Below, piece by piece: positions 36,833-47,779 of a stretch of 64,000 bases of DNA. The translations under genes were made by a program, and so were the position numbers. This DNA is from Sthenelais limicola (lineage: Eukaryota; Annelida; Polychaeta; Phyllodocida; Sigalionidae). The notes below the pieces were generated by a model. It ran no database searches. It saw only the letters and a list, made by a program, of their open reading frames with translations, and was not told the origin of the DNA. Every line of letters begins with the position of its first letter. Positions within the stretch are counted from its first letter, which is position 1. The DNA lies in contig OW804096.1 in NCBI GenBank assembly GCA_942159475.1, forward strand, positions 12,821,871-12,885,870, in the 5' to 3' direction.

Positions 36833-37316
36833 GTATCTCTGAACAAACCCTTTAGTACATATATCTCTGAACAAACCCTATAGTACATATATCTCTGAAC
36901 AAACCCTATAGTACATATATCTCTGAACAAACCCTATAGTACATATATCTCTGAACAAACCCTTTATAGTACATATATCTCTGAACAAACCCTTTAGTAC
37001 ATATATCTCTGAACAAACCCTATATAGTACATATATCTCTGAACAAACCCTTTATAGTACATATATCTCTGAACAAACCCTTTATAGTACATATATCTCT
37101 GAACAAACCCTTTATAGTACATATATCTCTGAACAAACCCTTTATAGTACATATATCTCTGAACAAACCCTTTATAGTACATATATCTCTGAACAAACCC
37201 TTTATAGTACATATATCTCTGAACAAACCCTTTATAGTACATATATCTCTGAACAAACCCTTTATAGTACATATATCTCTGAACAAACCCTTTAGTACAT
37301 ATATCTCTGAACAAAG
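36833..37316 (+). repeat. Minisatellite, about 17 copies of 28-30 bp
   Basis: The core unit AGTACATATATCTCTGAACA plus AACCCTTTAT. The left block is mainly 28-bp units and the right block 30-bp units. Because 30 divides by 3, two minus-strand frames stay open and give a fake RYMYYKGFVQ repeat protein. No spacers, so not a CRISPR. Confidence 0.95.
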
Positions 37317-37719
37317 CCATTTATTCTAAGCACTGCGGGAGGAGAGAAAGGAAACTGCTCTAAGCTGAGCCCTGTTGGCATGTCCCATTTGGGCCTAAGC
37401 TAGAGAAGGATAGCTTTATTCTGACTTCTTACTTTACCCAACTCCCACAGGGCCGTCCGCTCACTGTGTAGTGGGTAAAGGGATCATTTTAAACCAGCTG
37501 CCTAACTCCCTGTAAATGGCATCTCATTTCCCTCCTGAGAAATAACCTTTAACAGCCCAATCACCTTCACAAGCTAACTTGTGACTATTTCTAGACTATA
37601 TTTAACAATAAATAATTATTATATAATATATAATAGATACATGGATTAGTAAGTAAACAAGTTAAATAAGTTTTTAGAGGAAATAGATGGAAAGAGTTAG
37701 ATGAATTTCAACAGATAGA

Positions 37720-37790
37720 ATCATTTCTATCTTAAATTTGATTTGAGATGACTGGTGAAGACAAATTGTACATTTGTTGACGACTTCACT
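37720..37790 (-). mobile_element. Family A MITE, right-end fragment
   Basis: GAGATGACTGGTGAAGACAA then TGTTGACGACTTCACTC. Confidence 0.55.
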
Positions 37791-37826
37791 CACATTGAGA
37801 CTTCATTGAGAATAATACATGTATAT

Positions 37827-38055
37827 GGGTTAGATTTTCAGAAAATGTACAACTCACCTTCGCCAATCTTTTTAAATAACCCAAATTTCAGACGAAAATA
37901 AAGTTCAAAATTCAGTTCAACCTAACCAAACAGATTGCTAGAATCAATGCTAGAACTATTCTCGGATTTACCTAGCATTGAACAAATTGCAGCTCAATTT
38001 AGAGTTTTCTAAATGTATACAGCTGCCTATTGTACATTTTCTGAAAATCTGACTC
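37827..38055 (+). mobile_element. Family A MITE with ATAT duplication
   Basis: GGGTTAGATTTTCAGAAAAT to CTGAAAATCTGACTC; ATAT at 37823-37826 and 38056-38059. Confidence 0.92.
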
Positions 38056-38576
38056 ATATTTATTTGTATAACGATACAAACAAACTATAGAAAAAATATA
38101 TTAATGTCCAGCCAAGCCAGTTTACACAAACCACCCTGAGGTAGCCAGCTAATAGGGCTGCGCATTTTAGCAATGCAGCGCTATTTGATCAATAATCAAT
38201 AATAGAGATAATTATTACATGCCTGTAGAGTACAGATCAATGGATGCCCCTACTTATATTGATGTCTGTTTGATTTCTGATTTACGATCATGCAGCCTCG
38301 TTAAATAATGCTACCCTAATGGTTGAGGCGGTGGGGAGGTGTTCAAGCAGACAACTGAGTTATTTGTTTAATTCTGGTTGAAAAATGTTGATATTTTCAT
38401 TACGGTTTCTGTTTGTGATATCAAGTTTCCTCATGTTATTACCTAATATTACGTAATATTCACTTCTACTTGTGCCAATAACAATAAACCTTGAGGTATA
38501 TTGTTATATTCATATTTGTTAATGTTATATCTTGAATAATGATGAATTTTGAATGATGAATATTATGATTGTACAA

Positions 38577-38690
38577 GAGAGGACGAAAGAGAGAGAGAGA
38601 GCGAGAGAGGGGGGAGGGAGAGAGAGAGAGTGAGAGGAGAGAGAGGGGGAGGGGAGAGAAACAGGGACAGGGAGGGAGAGAGAGCAGGGG
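38577..38690 (+). repeat. (GA)n purine tract
   Basis: Long GAGAGA and GGGAGA runs. Frames read through it on both strands are compositional only. Confidence 0.9.
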
Positions 38691-39158
38691 CGGATCCAGG
38701 ATTTCCTGAAGGGGGGGGGTTCAAGTCTGAGAAAAGGGCACATGTTGGGGACTGAGCGCTGAAGGCATGAAGCCCCCCAGAGGAGGGTCCGGGAGGGTTC
38801 TCCTTTGGGGATTTTTTAAAAACATTCACCTTAGATGGTGAATTCTGCTGCATTTTGAGCAGATGAGCATATTTTTTAGTGTATGTATTTTAACAATATT
38901 TTTACCTTTGGAATTGCTGTTTATTACATTACAGATGATGTTAAAAAAAATAATAGATATTCACAATGACATGTCCAGGCCCGTAGGCTTGTGTATCACG
39001 GGGGGGGGTATTTCTAGGCTGGGTGTACCTGGCTGTGCAAGTCCTGAAGGTACAAAGGCCACTAGGGGGGGTGAGGGGGCATGCCCCCCTGGGAAAAAAT
39101 GGAATTTACAGTGCAATTTTGGGGCATTTGGTGTGTTTGGGAGCACAAAAATGCATTT
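38690..39158 (+). repeat. Repeat remnant ending in the assembly gap
   Basis: GGGGCGGATCCAGGATTTCC followed by a G9 run, AGGAGGGTCCGGGAGGGTTC, and later CCCGTAGGCTTGTGTATCAC with G8 and GGGGGCATGCCCCCC. The style is that of widespread invertebrate repeats (from memory, unverified). The copy runs into N's, so its end is unknown. Confidence 0.45.
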
Positions 39159-39358
39159 NNNNNNNNNNNNNNNNNNNNNNNNNNNNNNNNNNNNNNNNNN
39201 NNNNNNNNNNNNNNNNNNNNNNNNNNNNNNNNNNNNNNNNNNNNNNNNNNNNNNNNNNNNNNNNNNNNNNNNNNNNNNNNNNNNNNNNNNNNNNNNNNNN
39301 NNNNNNNNNNNNNNNNNNNNNNNNNNNNNNNNNNNNNNNNNNNNNNNNNNNNNNNNNN
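39159..39358. other. Assembly gap of 200 N
   Basis: A run of exactly 200 N, probably a placeholder of unknown true length. A missing 5' exon of DDR and the left half of the next A copy could lie here. Confidence 0.99.
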
Positions 39359-39458
39359 TACTCGAATTTATCTAGTATTGACCAAATTGCTGCCTAATTT
39401 AGCAGAATTTACTCAATGTATACAGCTGCCAATTGTACATTTTCTGAAAATCTGACCC
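39359..39458 (+). mobile_element. Family A MITE, right part after the gap
   Basis: TACTCGAATTTATCTAGTAT to CTGAAAATCTGACCC; the left part is inside or lost to the gap. Confidence 0.88.
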
Positions 39459-39970
39459 ATTGAGTGATCTAGCCATATGAACCCTAATCATAAGCCTCAC
39501 ATATAGGCACTATTTATATAGCTGATACCATATGAAAGCTTTGAGGTAGCCAGTTCTAATACAGGTATTCCATTAGCCAGGTGTTCAGTGTACTCAGGTA
39601 TTCCTGTTATGGCAGGTGTGCTGGTTTACAGATACCAAGGTCAGGTAGCCTCTTTAGCTGGTATCTAATCTAAATGAAACAATTTCAGGAGTTGATACCA
39701 GTGATGGGGTTGTTCTCTGCCTGGGGGTATGTGATTGATTGATGGGTGGTTCAAGGGGTCAAGTGGGGTCAGAAAGGGGTAGAGTACATAAGGGGGAGGG
39801 GGTGAATAGAGCCTTATCAGCGCTGTTAAACACCTCGTATCGTTTAGTAAGGGGTAAGACCATTTGAACCTAAGCTAACCTTTTGTGCCTCTACTTCACC
39901 ACAATCCTGCTAACTATAATCCACCTTTTCATTATTGGTGCCATTTTGCATATAAATTTCCACATTTCCC

Positions 39971-40176
39971 CTCTGGGTCCAAACCCTCAAATCAGATAAG
40001 AATGGTATGTCAGTGATTGGACCCCTACTTCGCTAATCGTTTTTTGTCTAGGACTTTAATGGGAATATAATGACATTTTGCGGTCTTAATGGCATTATAA
40101 TGGCATTTTGCGGTTTTGAGCGAGAGGCTTTCCTTCAGTTTGAAGGGACTTTTTCAACTTTGGGCCTATATTGTAT
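39971..40176 (+). mobile_element. Family B MITE, full length
   Basis: CTCTGGGTCCAAACCCTCAA to TTTGGGCCTATATTGTA. Confidence 0.85.
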
Positions 40177-40232
40177 ATTAATATGAACTGCACTATTACT
40201 ACCACTATTGCTTAGGGCCTGGAGAAGCCTAC

Positions 40233-40331
40233 CTGTTCCCACCACCTCCTCCTGCCACTCTGCCCCCTCAGCAGCAGCAGGAGGCATTCCAGTCATGATG
40301 TCTGACATGTTTGTCCAGTCATCCTCTCCCA
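40233..40331 (-). CDS. Possible DDR exon, unproven
   Basis: An open stretch of 33 codons (GEDDWTNMSDIMTGMPPAAA, EGAEWQEEVVGT) between GAAGCAG and the donor AACAG/GTAGGC, phase 1 to 1, which fits the next exon (ACA G + CA, then QCRLSLG). Against it: the acceptor lacks a pyrimidine tract, the peptide is acidic and unlike any DDR segment I know, and an upstream in-frame stop blocks extension. It could be an alternative exon, part of another gene, or chance. Confidence 0.22.
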
Positions 40332-40387
40332 CTGCTTCATGTCATCCATTATTCACACATTGATTTTAGTGCTGGAGGGGTCAGCTC

Positions 40388-40467
40388 CGTTATAGAACAC
40401 TTGTTGTGCTGGGATGTCCCATCATGATGTTATAGAACACTTGTTGTACTGGGATGTCCCATCATGA
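40388..40467 (+). repeat. Tandem duplication of 40 bp
   Basis: GTTATAGAACACTTGTTGTG then CTGGGATGTCCCATCATGA, twice, one base different. Confidence 0.95.
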
Positions 40468-40821
40468 CAATAGGGGACTTGTATAGCCGCCATTTTGAAT
40501 CTGGATTCGCATGGAATTATGGGACTAATGGTACAGTGTAAAATCTATAGAAAACATGTCATTTATAGCATTGGATATGTATCTGTACTGCAATATCAAT
40601 ACATGTATCCAAGTGCTCTATATACATAACACAAGCCGCCATCTTTCCCATCATGCCTTTGGTTTTCGTAGGTCATTTACACAAGCTACAATATTGGTGA
40701 CAGCATTCTTGTAATTTTTAATAAAAATGTTGCCAAATATTTGTATGTCAGATTTCAACAGAATCCATCCCAGGATGCACTGTAACAGACATGCACAGTG
40801 GCACATTCAAATCCCCTATTG
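40468..40821 (+). mobile_element. Family E inverted-repeat element
   Basis: It begins CAATAGGGGACTTGTATAGC and ends CAAATCCCCTATTG, an inverted repeat of about 10-14 bp. It shares GCATGGAATTATGGGA and CTATAGAAAACATGT with the copy at 34630. GCCGCCAT motifs near both ends resemble YY1 sites. Confidence 0.75.
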
Positions 40822-40889
40822 ATAACTTGTCCCTGCTCCAGTATCCTCCTGAGTTCTGGCGAATTTTTATCTCCTTAAAAATGTTTAAC

Positions 40890-41040
40890 TAATTATTCAC
40901 CTTCACCCATCCTCTCAAATAACCACAAATTTAGGACAAGAATAACGCTCAAATTACAGCTCAACATAATCGGCCCGATATCATAAATCAAAGCAATACC
41001 AAATATATTCAAATATCAAGGCATATCAGACATCAATCAC
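40890..41040 (+). mobile_element. Family A MITE, partial
   Basis: TTCACCTTCACCCATCCTCT and CAAATAACCACAAATTTAGG; both termini are missing. Confidence 0.65.
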
Positions 41041-41156
41041 ATACTGTGATACATATTCATAAACAAATAATCCTAAATAATACAGCCACAATACAATGGC
41101 CGGCATCAAATCAGCACATGTACTACAGGGAACATACTACTCACCACATCCTATAT

Positions 41157-41400
41157 GGGTGAAGTCGCCACAAAATGTACAATTCGTCTTCACCAATCTT
41201 CTCAAATAACCCAAATTTCAGACGAGGATAAAGTTCAAAATATAGTTCAACCTAACCAAACAGATTGCTAGAATCAATCCAATGCCGAATATACTTGAAT
41301 ATGCCTAGTATTGACCAAATTGTAGCAGAAGTTAGCAGAATTTAGCAGAATTTGCTAAATGTGTACAGCTGCCAATTGTATATTTTCTGTAAATCTGCCC
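41157..41400 (+). mobile_element. Family A MITE, full length
   Basis: GGGTGAAGTCGCCACAAAAT to CTGTAAATCTGCCC, with a short triplication of TTAGCAGAA near 41335. Confidence 0.88.
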
Positions 41401-41610
41401 CCTATAGAGACCCACACAAGGTTGTACACATACCTTTAATGATGGATAATGACATGAATTATACATAGCAATACTCGACAGTAAATCTTTGTCTAAATAC
41501 ATACTGCCATGTCCAATTAGATAATGAGCTCTTCTCATGAAATATGCACAGGCTTTGTTTTATAGATGGTGTCCACACAATGTGGGCTTTATTTCGGGTA
41601 CTGATTAAAC

Positions 41611-41728
41611 ACTCTATAGGTCCAAACCCTCAGATCAGATAAAAATGGTATGTCAGCCTACTTTGCTAATCGGTTTTTTGGCCTAGGACTTGGCGTTTTC
41701 ATGGAAATATAATGACATTTTGAGGTCT
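41611..41728 (+). mobile_element. Family B MITE, cut by family F
   Basis: CTCTATAGGTCCAAACCCTC to CATTTTGAGGTCTT; family F starts at once. Confidence 0.78.
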
Positions 41729-42011
41729 TCACACTTAGAGCTGTTATACATTCTTGATTGAGATAGACCTGGCTGACCCTCGCAAACATCAGAATTATTT
41801 TGAATTTGAATAATTATTAATTTGAAGTTGAAAAAGGAATAACTGCATGGCTGTGAGCGAGCCACGTGAATTTTTGTGATTTTCTGTTCTTAATCTTATT
41901 TCCTTTTGTCTAGACATTGGCATTTGCTTTTTTTAAAATGTGTATTGTTTAAAAAAGAGGATCCTTAAAATGAATTAAAGTCTGTCATATTATTGTCATT
42001 ATAGACTTCAT

Positions 42012-43038
42012 TATCTCAGAGAGACCGCGGCCCAATGTATATATATATAGGATTTTTATTCTGAATAGACATTCATACATACAGTCAGAATTGAATACAC
42101 CATCTGCGTGCGCTGGGCAGGCAGTTCTTCCAGGCAAACCAAAAATTATGTAACCAAATGAGATCAATTTTGTAATTCTATTAAAAGTGTCCATTGTCCA
42201 TATCTCCTTGTTGTTTCAGATATTTTTGTAGTCTTTATAGTTCATTGAGTAAAAATTAAAATGTCTGTTGAATCCTTGTTTCGTTGTTCATTGTTAGTAT
42301 CAGTGTTAGTTCTGATCTATTATACCTTAAATCTGCTCAGTAATAATCAGTAATAATTAACAACAAGTATATTGTCTATTCATTCATAATAGTTCCAACA
42401 ATGGCCGTCCTATACTGGAAGCCTTAACATTAGTTCATACATGAACATCTGTAACTCATAGGCTTCTTCTACTATAGGCCTTAACAATAACAAAACACAT
42501 AATATCAATCTTGGACTGACTCCAAATCGACCTATACTGGTGGATTTCATACTTTTGAGACCCCATTATCCACAAATTTCATTCTGCCCCCTTTCCCCTG
42601 CTACTATCGTTGTATCGATCTTCTTAAGAGAAAGGATTTATGTTCCTTGAGAAATGACTTCCCCCCCTTTGTCCCCTTCAACAAGTCCTTAGGAAGTGTT
42701 GATTCAAGATATAACATGATATACAGTGATATGTTCAAATCTACTACAGGTCATCATTCGTTTTTATATAAGGATCTCGTTCAAGGGGGTACCTTTGTTT
42801 AAGGTATCCCCTAAACTCTTTCCTTGTGGGAATAAGTTGTGCTTCGCAAGACATAGAATTCCAAAGATTGGGTAAAGAAAAAAGGTATGACCTCCGAAAG
42901 ATTTCATTTTTCGGCAGGGGGACGATTAATCTTTTGCCCTTTTGAAGGCTTCTTAGGCCTAAGTTTCTAGTGTCTACATAGTGTCATCCAGCCTTAGTCA
43001 ATTATGACCATTTAATTGACCTTAACTTGGATTCAAAT
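42012..43038 (-). mobile_element. 5'-truncated LINE inserted in family F
   Basis: It interrupts family F between ATAGACT and GTCCTGACATC. Minus-strand order: reverse transcriptase C-terminus (42983-42744), then about 700 bp of 3' untranslated sequence ending in a TATA repeat near 42040. A dead 5'-truncated copy. Confidence 0.75.
42744..42983 (-). pseudogene. LINE reverse transcriptase, C-terminal fragment
   Basis: About 78 codons to a TAG: TRNLGLRSLQKGKRLIVPLP, then FRRSYLFSLPNLWNSMSCEA and a tail ending IKTNDDL. The pattern TR...L.VP....(F)RRS(Y)F...LWN..P is typical of the end of non-LTR retrotransposon ORF2. Upstream the frame closes at a TGA, marking decay or truncation. Clade (CR1, L2 or similar) not settled. 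Confidence 0.75.
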
Positions 43039-43367
43039 GTCCTGACATCATTAAATAAGTATCAGACAATAAAAACGCAAATCTTGGAAGAGGAAAAGAA
43101 GAAAAGAAAAAGAGGAACAATGGAAGAAGAATTTGACTATCTCTGATTCCCTATTATCGCTCATCAAAACCAACCTGTCTGTCATCAGGAAGTAACGGTA
43201 TGAAGTAAAACACTCACCTGAAAGAGAGCAAACGGAAAGGATCAGTTAATATTCAAGCTCACATAACAACATATTCATTATAACAATAATAACATATGAT
43301 CAGTCCGAAATTAAGAGTAAAACTTGTTCGTTTTATAAATGAAGAAATAGTGAGTTTCCTCTCTTCA

Positions 43368-43436
43368 GTCTAGGTCCAAACCATCAGATCAGATAAGAAT
43401 TGTATGTCAGTGATTGGACGCCTACTGCGCTATTGA
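43368..43436 (+). mobile_element. Family B MITE, left-end fragment
   Basis: AGTCTAGGTCCAAACCATCA to GACGCCTACTGCGC. Confidence 0.68.
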
Positions 43437-43815
43437 CTTTCGTGGCTGATTAAAGCTCTTGATTAATACTCTTATTTAATTCTCTTGTATTATATACTCT
43501 AAACCCTTTAAACCTTTTAATTCTGTTATTGTCATTTTAGCCATCTATAGGTCGTGACGTTCATCTAAAATAGATAATGTACTTGGACCTGTAACACGTG
43601 ACCTAAGGGCATGAATTAACCCTTTAATGATTAATGAAGAGTTTTAGGCTTCATATCAATTGGTGCACTTCTAGAATATGACTTCCGAAGAATTGTCAGT
43701 AAAAGAAAGGTATCATGTACAATGCCCAGAGTGCTTTTTGAATTTCAAACCAAGTTTAAACCAGAAAATTAAATTCCTGGCTAGATAATAGCACTTTCTG
43801 GATATATCAGCCTAC

Positions 43816-44020
43816 ACACTCTAGGCCCAAACCCTCAGATCAGATCAAAATGGTATGTGATTGGACGCTAATGGGGGTTTCAAGCTCAGGACTAGGCGTC
43901 CCAATGAGATTATAATGACATTTTGCGGTCTTAGTAGAACTATAATCGCATTTTGCGGTTTTGAGCGAGAGGCTTTCCCTCAGTTTGAAGGGACTCTCTC
44001 AACTTTGGGCCTAGACTGTA
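43816..44020 (+). mobile_element. Family B MITE, full length
   Basis: CACTCTAGGCCCAAACCCTC to TTTGGGCCTAGACTGTA; TA stands by both ends. Confidence 0.88.
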
Positions 44021-44350
44021 CAGGTAGTAGTAGCCCCAGAACTTCATATAAAATAGATAATGTACTTAGACCCTATAGCATTTAAACCCACCCACCCACC
44101 CCTACATACACACCCTGATCCCATCTCAGCTAAACTGCCTGAGGGCAAAATAAGCTTCATTGTGGCAGAGCGTGCTGCCTCCTCCCCTCCCCCTCACCCA
44201 TGATGAATTACTCTAGGATATCATTAGAGACCGAGCACAAACAAATAAAGGTAAATTGTTTATATCCCGATCCTCCTGGTCCCACGTGGGGGTGATACAC
44301 GAGGTTGGTTTATGGGTTTATCATCATAGGATGGAATGTGCAACAAGTAC

Positions 44351-44585
44351 AGGTCAGATTTTCCGAAAATGTACAATTCAACTTCACCAATTTTCTCAAA
44401 TAACTCAAATTTAAGACGAAAATTAAGTTTAAAACACAGTTTAACCTAACCAGATATATTGCTAGAAACACTGCAATGTCAAATATACTCGAATTTACCT
44501 AGTATTGACTAAATTACAGCCTAATTTAGCAGAATTTACTAAATGTATACAGCTGCCAATTGTATATTTTCTGAAAATTTGACCC
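44351..44585 (+). mobile_element. Family A MITE, full length
   Basis: AGGTCAGATTTTCCGAAAAT to CTGAAAATTTGACCC. Confidence 0.9.
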
Positions 44586-44752
44586 ATGAGACTCTATAGT
44601 TATGGCTCCCTTATGTGTGGTCCAACTTTGTGAAAATAAATATTAGAGGATGGAGAATATCAAGCTCACTTACCGACCAGTTATAAATATTCTAGATCGC
44701 TTCAAAGCGTGAGTATTTGTGTTTCTTTCCCCACGAAGATATGTATTTATAA

Positions 44753-44931
44753 GGGTCAGGGTACTTGAAGATATATAATTCGCTTTCATCAATCCTATCA
44801 AATAACTCAGATTTAAGACAGAAATGAAGTTCACAATACAGTTCAAGATAACCGACCACCTATTTTAAATCAAAGCCAAACCAAATTCACTCAGATAGAT
44901 CTAATATTTTCTAACATTTCCAGCATATTTC
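44753..44931 (+). mobile_element. Family A MITE, cut by family B
   Basis: GGGTCAGGGTACTTGAAGAT to TTCCAGCATATTT; a B copy begins at 44932 and the A right end is not seen beyond it. Confidence 0.7.
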
Positions 44932-45133
44932 AGTCTAGGCCCAAACCCGCAGATGGGATAAAAATGGTATGTCAGCGATTGGACGCCTACTTCGCTAATA
45001 TATTTCTAGGCGTTCTAATGGGATTATAATGACATGTTGCGGTCCTAATGGAATTATAATGGCACTTTGCGGTTGGAGGCAATAAGCTTTCCCTCCGTTT
45101 GAAGGGACTCTCATATTTGAACCTAGTCTGTAC
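44932..45133 (+). mobile_element. Family B MITE, full length
   Basis: CAGTCTAGGCCCAAACCCGC to ATTTGAACCTAGTCTGTA. Confidence 0.85.
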
Positions 45134-46157
45134 AATTAAGGTGTGATACATTTACATTGATTGATGTCGCGTTATCTTCATTAGTAAATTTGAGTGTATA
45201 TATAATGCATCTATCTTGTCAGTTAGATTATATAATTATGTAATCCTTGACAAACAAGTTGAATTTGTTATGATTGTATTTACAAGTTACATGTAACACT
45301 ATTGGGTAAGCCCACATCTGGTTTAGCTATTTGTACTTTCAACATTTTCTTTTTGAATACACAGAGAAGTTCAAGTGAATTCTTGGAGCAGTTGGAATTG
45401 TTTCTACTTCGCTAGCTGTTCCAAAGGTTATTTAGTGTATTCATGTTTATGATAGACATAAACCATTAATATACATATTTCTTCTTTCGAGTAATCTTTA
45501 TGTTATCTAAAAATATCAAAATGTGGGTGGAATAAAAAAACAATGGACCGAAATACATCGGTCTGGTATAAACATTCATATCATAATTCTATACACTATG
45601 TTCCGATTACCCTGAATTCGGTTTATTTGAACTTTCGGTTAAAATGAACGTTTGGTAATTCCTACTTAATATAATATTTCATTTTCCTTTCTGAACTTTC
45701 GGTTAACTCTCTCTCGAATTCAAGTAAAGTGGTACGAGGTATAATTGATTCTGACATTTTTTTTTCACTTTTTTTTTATTATTCTGACATTCATCCGAAC
45801 GATATCGAATGTAATTGCATAAAAAAAAGTATAGTATAAAGAAAGTATATCCAAGTGGGACAGGTTGAAAGGTGAAATTTAAAGGGTTAAACCTGTCAAA
45901 ACGATGCAGTACATAACCACCAGTGGTTTGTAGCCGACTTATGTATGTTTAGTTCATCCGGGAGAGAGTAACTCACCCGAGCAACTCTCCCGGCTCATCC
46001 CTAGGCAGACCTGGGGGAAACCACTCTACTCTCAAAGGTGTCTGGGTATATCTGTATGGGTCGGGTCGTTCAACTATGTACCATTGCAGTTTGAGAATTA
46101 TGATCAAGTTGTAAAAGTTATAGATGAAGAAGAGGCACAAAGGATTTTGTCCTCTAT
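45134..46157. other. Non-coding stretch
   Basis: Two direct TGAACTTTCGGTTAA motifs (45628, 45702) flanked by GAATTC suggest a worn DNA transposon. A 34-bp segment at 45980-46013 has exon-like splice signals but no matching frame. Nothing else supported. Confidence 0.5.
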
Positions 46158-46159
46158 TC

Positions 46160-46377
46160 AGTCTAGATTAGCAAAGCTGATTAGCCGATTCATTAGCAAA
46201 GTAGTAGCAAAGAAACCCCATTAGCGCAGTAGGCGTCCAATCACTGACATACCATTCTTATCTGATCTGATGGTTTGGACCTAGAGTGTTAATGGAATTA
46301 TAATGGCATTTTGCGGTTTTGAGCCAGAGGCTTTCCCTCAGTTTGAAGGGACTCTCATAACGTTGGGCCTAGACTGA
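46160..46377. mobile_element. Two family B halves joined head to head
   Basis: 46180-46288 is a reversed right part (GCGCAGTAGGCGTCCAATCA to TTTGGACCTAGAGTGT). At 46289 a forward part starts mid-element (TAATGGAATTATAATGGCAT) and ends GGGCCTAGACTGA. Confidence 0.75.
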
Positions 46378-46759
46378 AGTTATGTGACTTGAAGGAGACA
46401 CAAACAGCTGCGAACTAAAACTTTCTAAGAATAGAAATAGTTGATCAAAATGTTTAACGTGATTTCATGTTTACCCCTTTTGTAATCTTCTGGATGTAAA
46501 ATATACCAATGGTAGTATTTATACCAAAGGTAGAGAAAAAATAGTGAAAAAAAAGCAACTTTCCACCTTCTAACTGCAATCTGACCTTTATCTAAAGTTC
46601 GCCCATATTTTCCATGCTCCTCGACAAGTGCCTGATTTAAAACCTCTTTAACCACATTTCAGTTTTTCTTGTGATTTCGCACCAGTTTTACAATGTTAAT
46701 AGGCCTGTCATATACTACATAAACCCATCCTAAAGCTTGTGTTTATCTCTACCCTCCAG

Positions 46760-46983
46760 CTGGTCAGATTTACTGAAAATGTACAATTGGCAGCTGTACA
46801 CATTTAGTAAATTCTGCTAAATTAGGTCAATACTGGGTAAATTCGAGTATATTTGGCATTGCATTGATTCTAGCAATCTGTTTGGTTAGGTGGAACTGTA
46901 TTTTGAATTTTATTTTCGTCTGAAATTTGGATTATTTGAGAGGATTGGGGAAGGTGAATTGTACATTTTCAGAAAATCTGACC
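46760..46983 (-). mobile_element. Family A MITE
   Basis: GGTCAGATTTACTGAAAATG to CAGAAAATCTGACC with a 15-bp internal deletion. Confidence 0.88.
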
Positions 46984-47218
46984 GTCCTATGTTCGGTGCA
47001 CTGTGACAAGCATTAACAAGCCACCTGTGTGCCGAGTTACGGAACATTTACCTGAGGAAAAAGATATTGGCAAAAGATGAGAGTATCTTTGTTCTGTTTA
47101 TAATCCTGATTTATATGTGTTTGTATGCTTGACCTCTTCATAATATTTTGTCAGACATCTGGTTGGGTGGTATACAGGTATATAGGAGACGGTGGGTCGG
47201 ATCGCTTAACTATGTACC

Positions 47219-47530
47219 AGTCTAGGCTCAGAGTGGAGAGAGTCCCTCTAAACTGAGGGAAAGTCTCTCGAGTCTAGGCTCAGAGTGGAGAGAGTCCCTC
47301 CAAACTGAGGGAGAGCCTCTCCAGTCTAGGCTGAGAGTGGAGAGAGTCCCTCCAAACTAAGGGAAAGTCTCTCCAGTCTAGGCTCAGAGTGGAGAGAGTC
47401 CCTCCAAACTGAGGGAAAGTCTCTCCAGTCTAGGCTCAGAGTTGAGAGAGTCCCTCCAAACTGAGGGAAAGCCTCTCCAGTCTAGGCTCAGAGTGGAGAG
47501 AGTCCCTTCAAACTGAGGGAAAGCATCTGG
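47219..47530 (+). repeat. Tandem array, exactly six copies of 52 bp, derived from a family B end
   Basis: The unit AGTCTAGGCTCAGAGTGGAG + AGAGTCCCTCCAAACTGAGG + GAAAGTCTCTCC is the outermost 52 bp of a reversed family B element. After the sixth unit the rest of B follows (GAGCGCAGTAGGCGTGCAAT, CATTCTTATCTGATCTAAGA, to 47590), so the array grew at the tip of one B copy. Confidence 0.95.
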
Positions 47531-47594
47531 CCATGAGCGCAGTAGGCGTGCAATCACTGACATACCATTCTTATCTGATCTAAGAGGCTGCCAT

Positions 47595-47779
47595 AACCCA
47601 ATTTAATACATAATCCAGGTGTAAAATACTATTCAGCATACATAAGCAAACCGATATCTCGAATCAACTCAATACCAAATACATCCAAACATACCTGGTA
47701 TTTGCATGTTTAGCCTAATCGAGCAAACATTACTAAATGTGTAGAGCTGCCGATTATACATTCTCAGACGACTTCGCCC
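47595..47779 (+). mobile_element. Family A MITE, left end missing
   Basis: CAATACCAAATACATCCAAA to CAGACGACTTCGCCC. Confidence 0.7.

Larger units (their letters stand above)
41729..43360 (+). repeat. Family F repeat, copy 1, interrupted by a LINE
   Basis: 41729-42011 (CACTTAGAGCTGTTATACAT, TTTGTGATTTTCTGTTCTTA) and 43039-43360 (GTCCTGACATCATTAAATA, TTGACTATCTCTGATTCCCT) align in order with 59806-60715. The 62 bases near 43132 (GACTATCTCTGATTCCCTAT...) are almost identical between copies, more than the flanks. Confidence 0.8.

Noticed and set aside
36833..37316. CRISPR-like array
   Set aside because: Units are directly adjacent without spacers, and the window is eukaryotic.
36994..37320. Open frames encoding a repetitive RYMYYKGFVQ protein
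   Set aside because: They arise only because the 30-bp minisatellite unit is divisible by 3; no start context or splice signals.
38863..39455. Open frames across the gap
   Set aside because: They consist largely of undetermined residues from the 200 N.
45980..46013. 34-bp mini-exon with TTTCCCCCAG and CGG/GTGAGT
   Set aside because: Splice signals are good but no frame links the candidate signal-peptide exon to the first discoidin exon through it.
46425..46655. 76-codon minus-strand frame (RRWKVAFFSLFFLYLWYKYY)
   Set aside because: A hydrophobic stretch is present, but there is no splice context matching DDR and no known motif.
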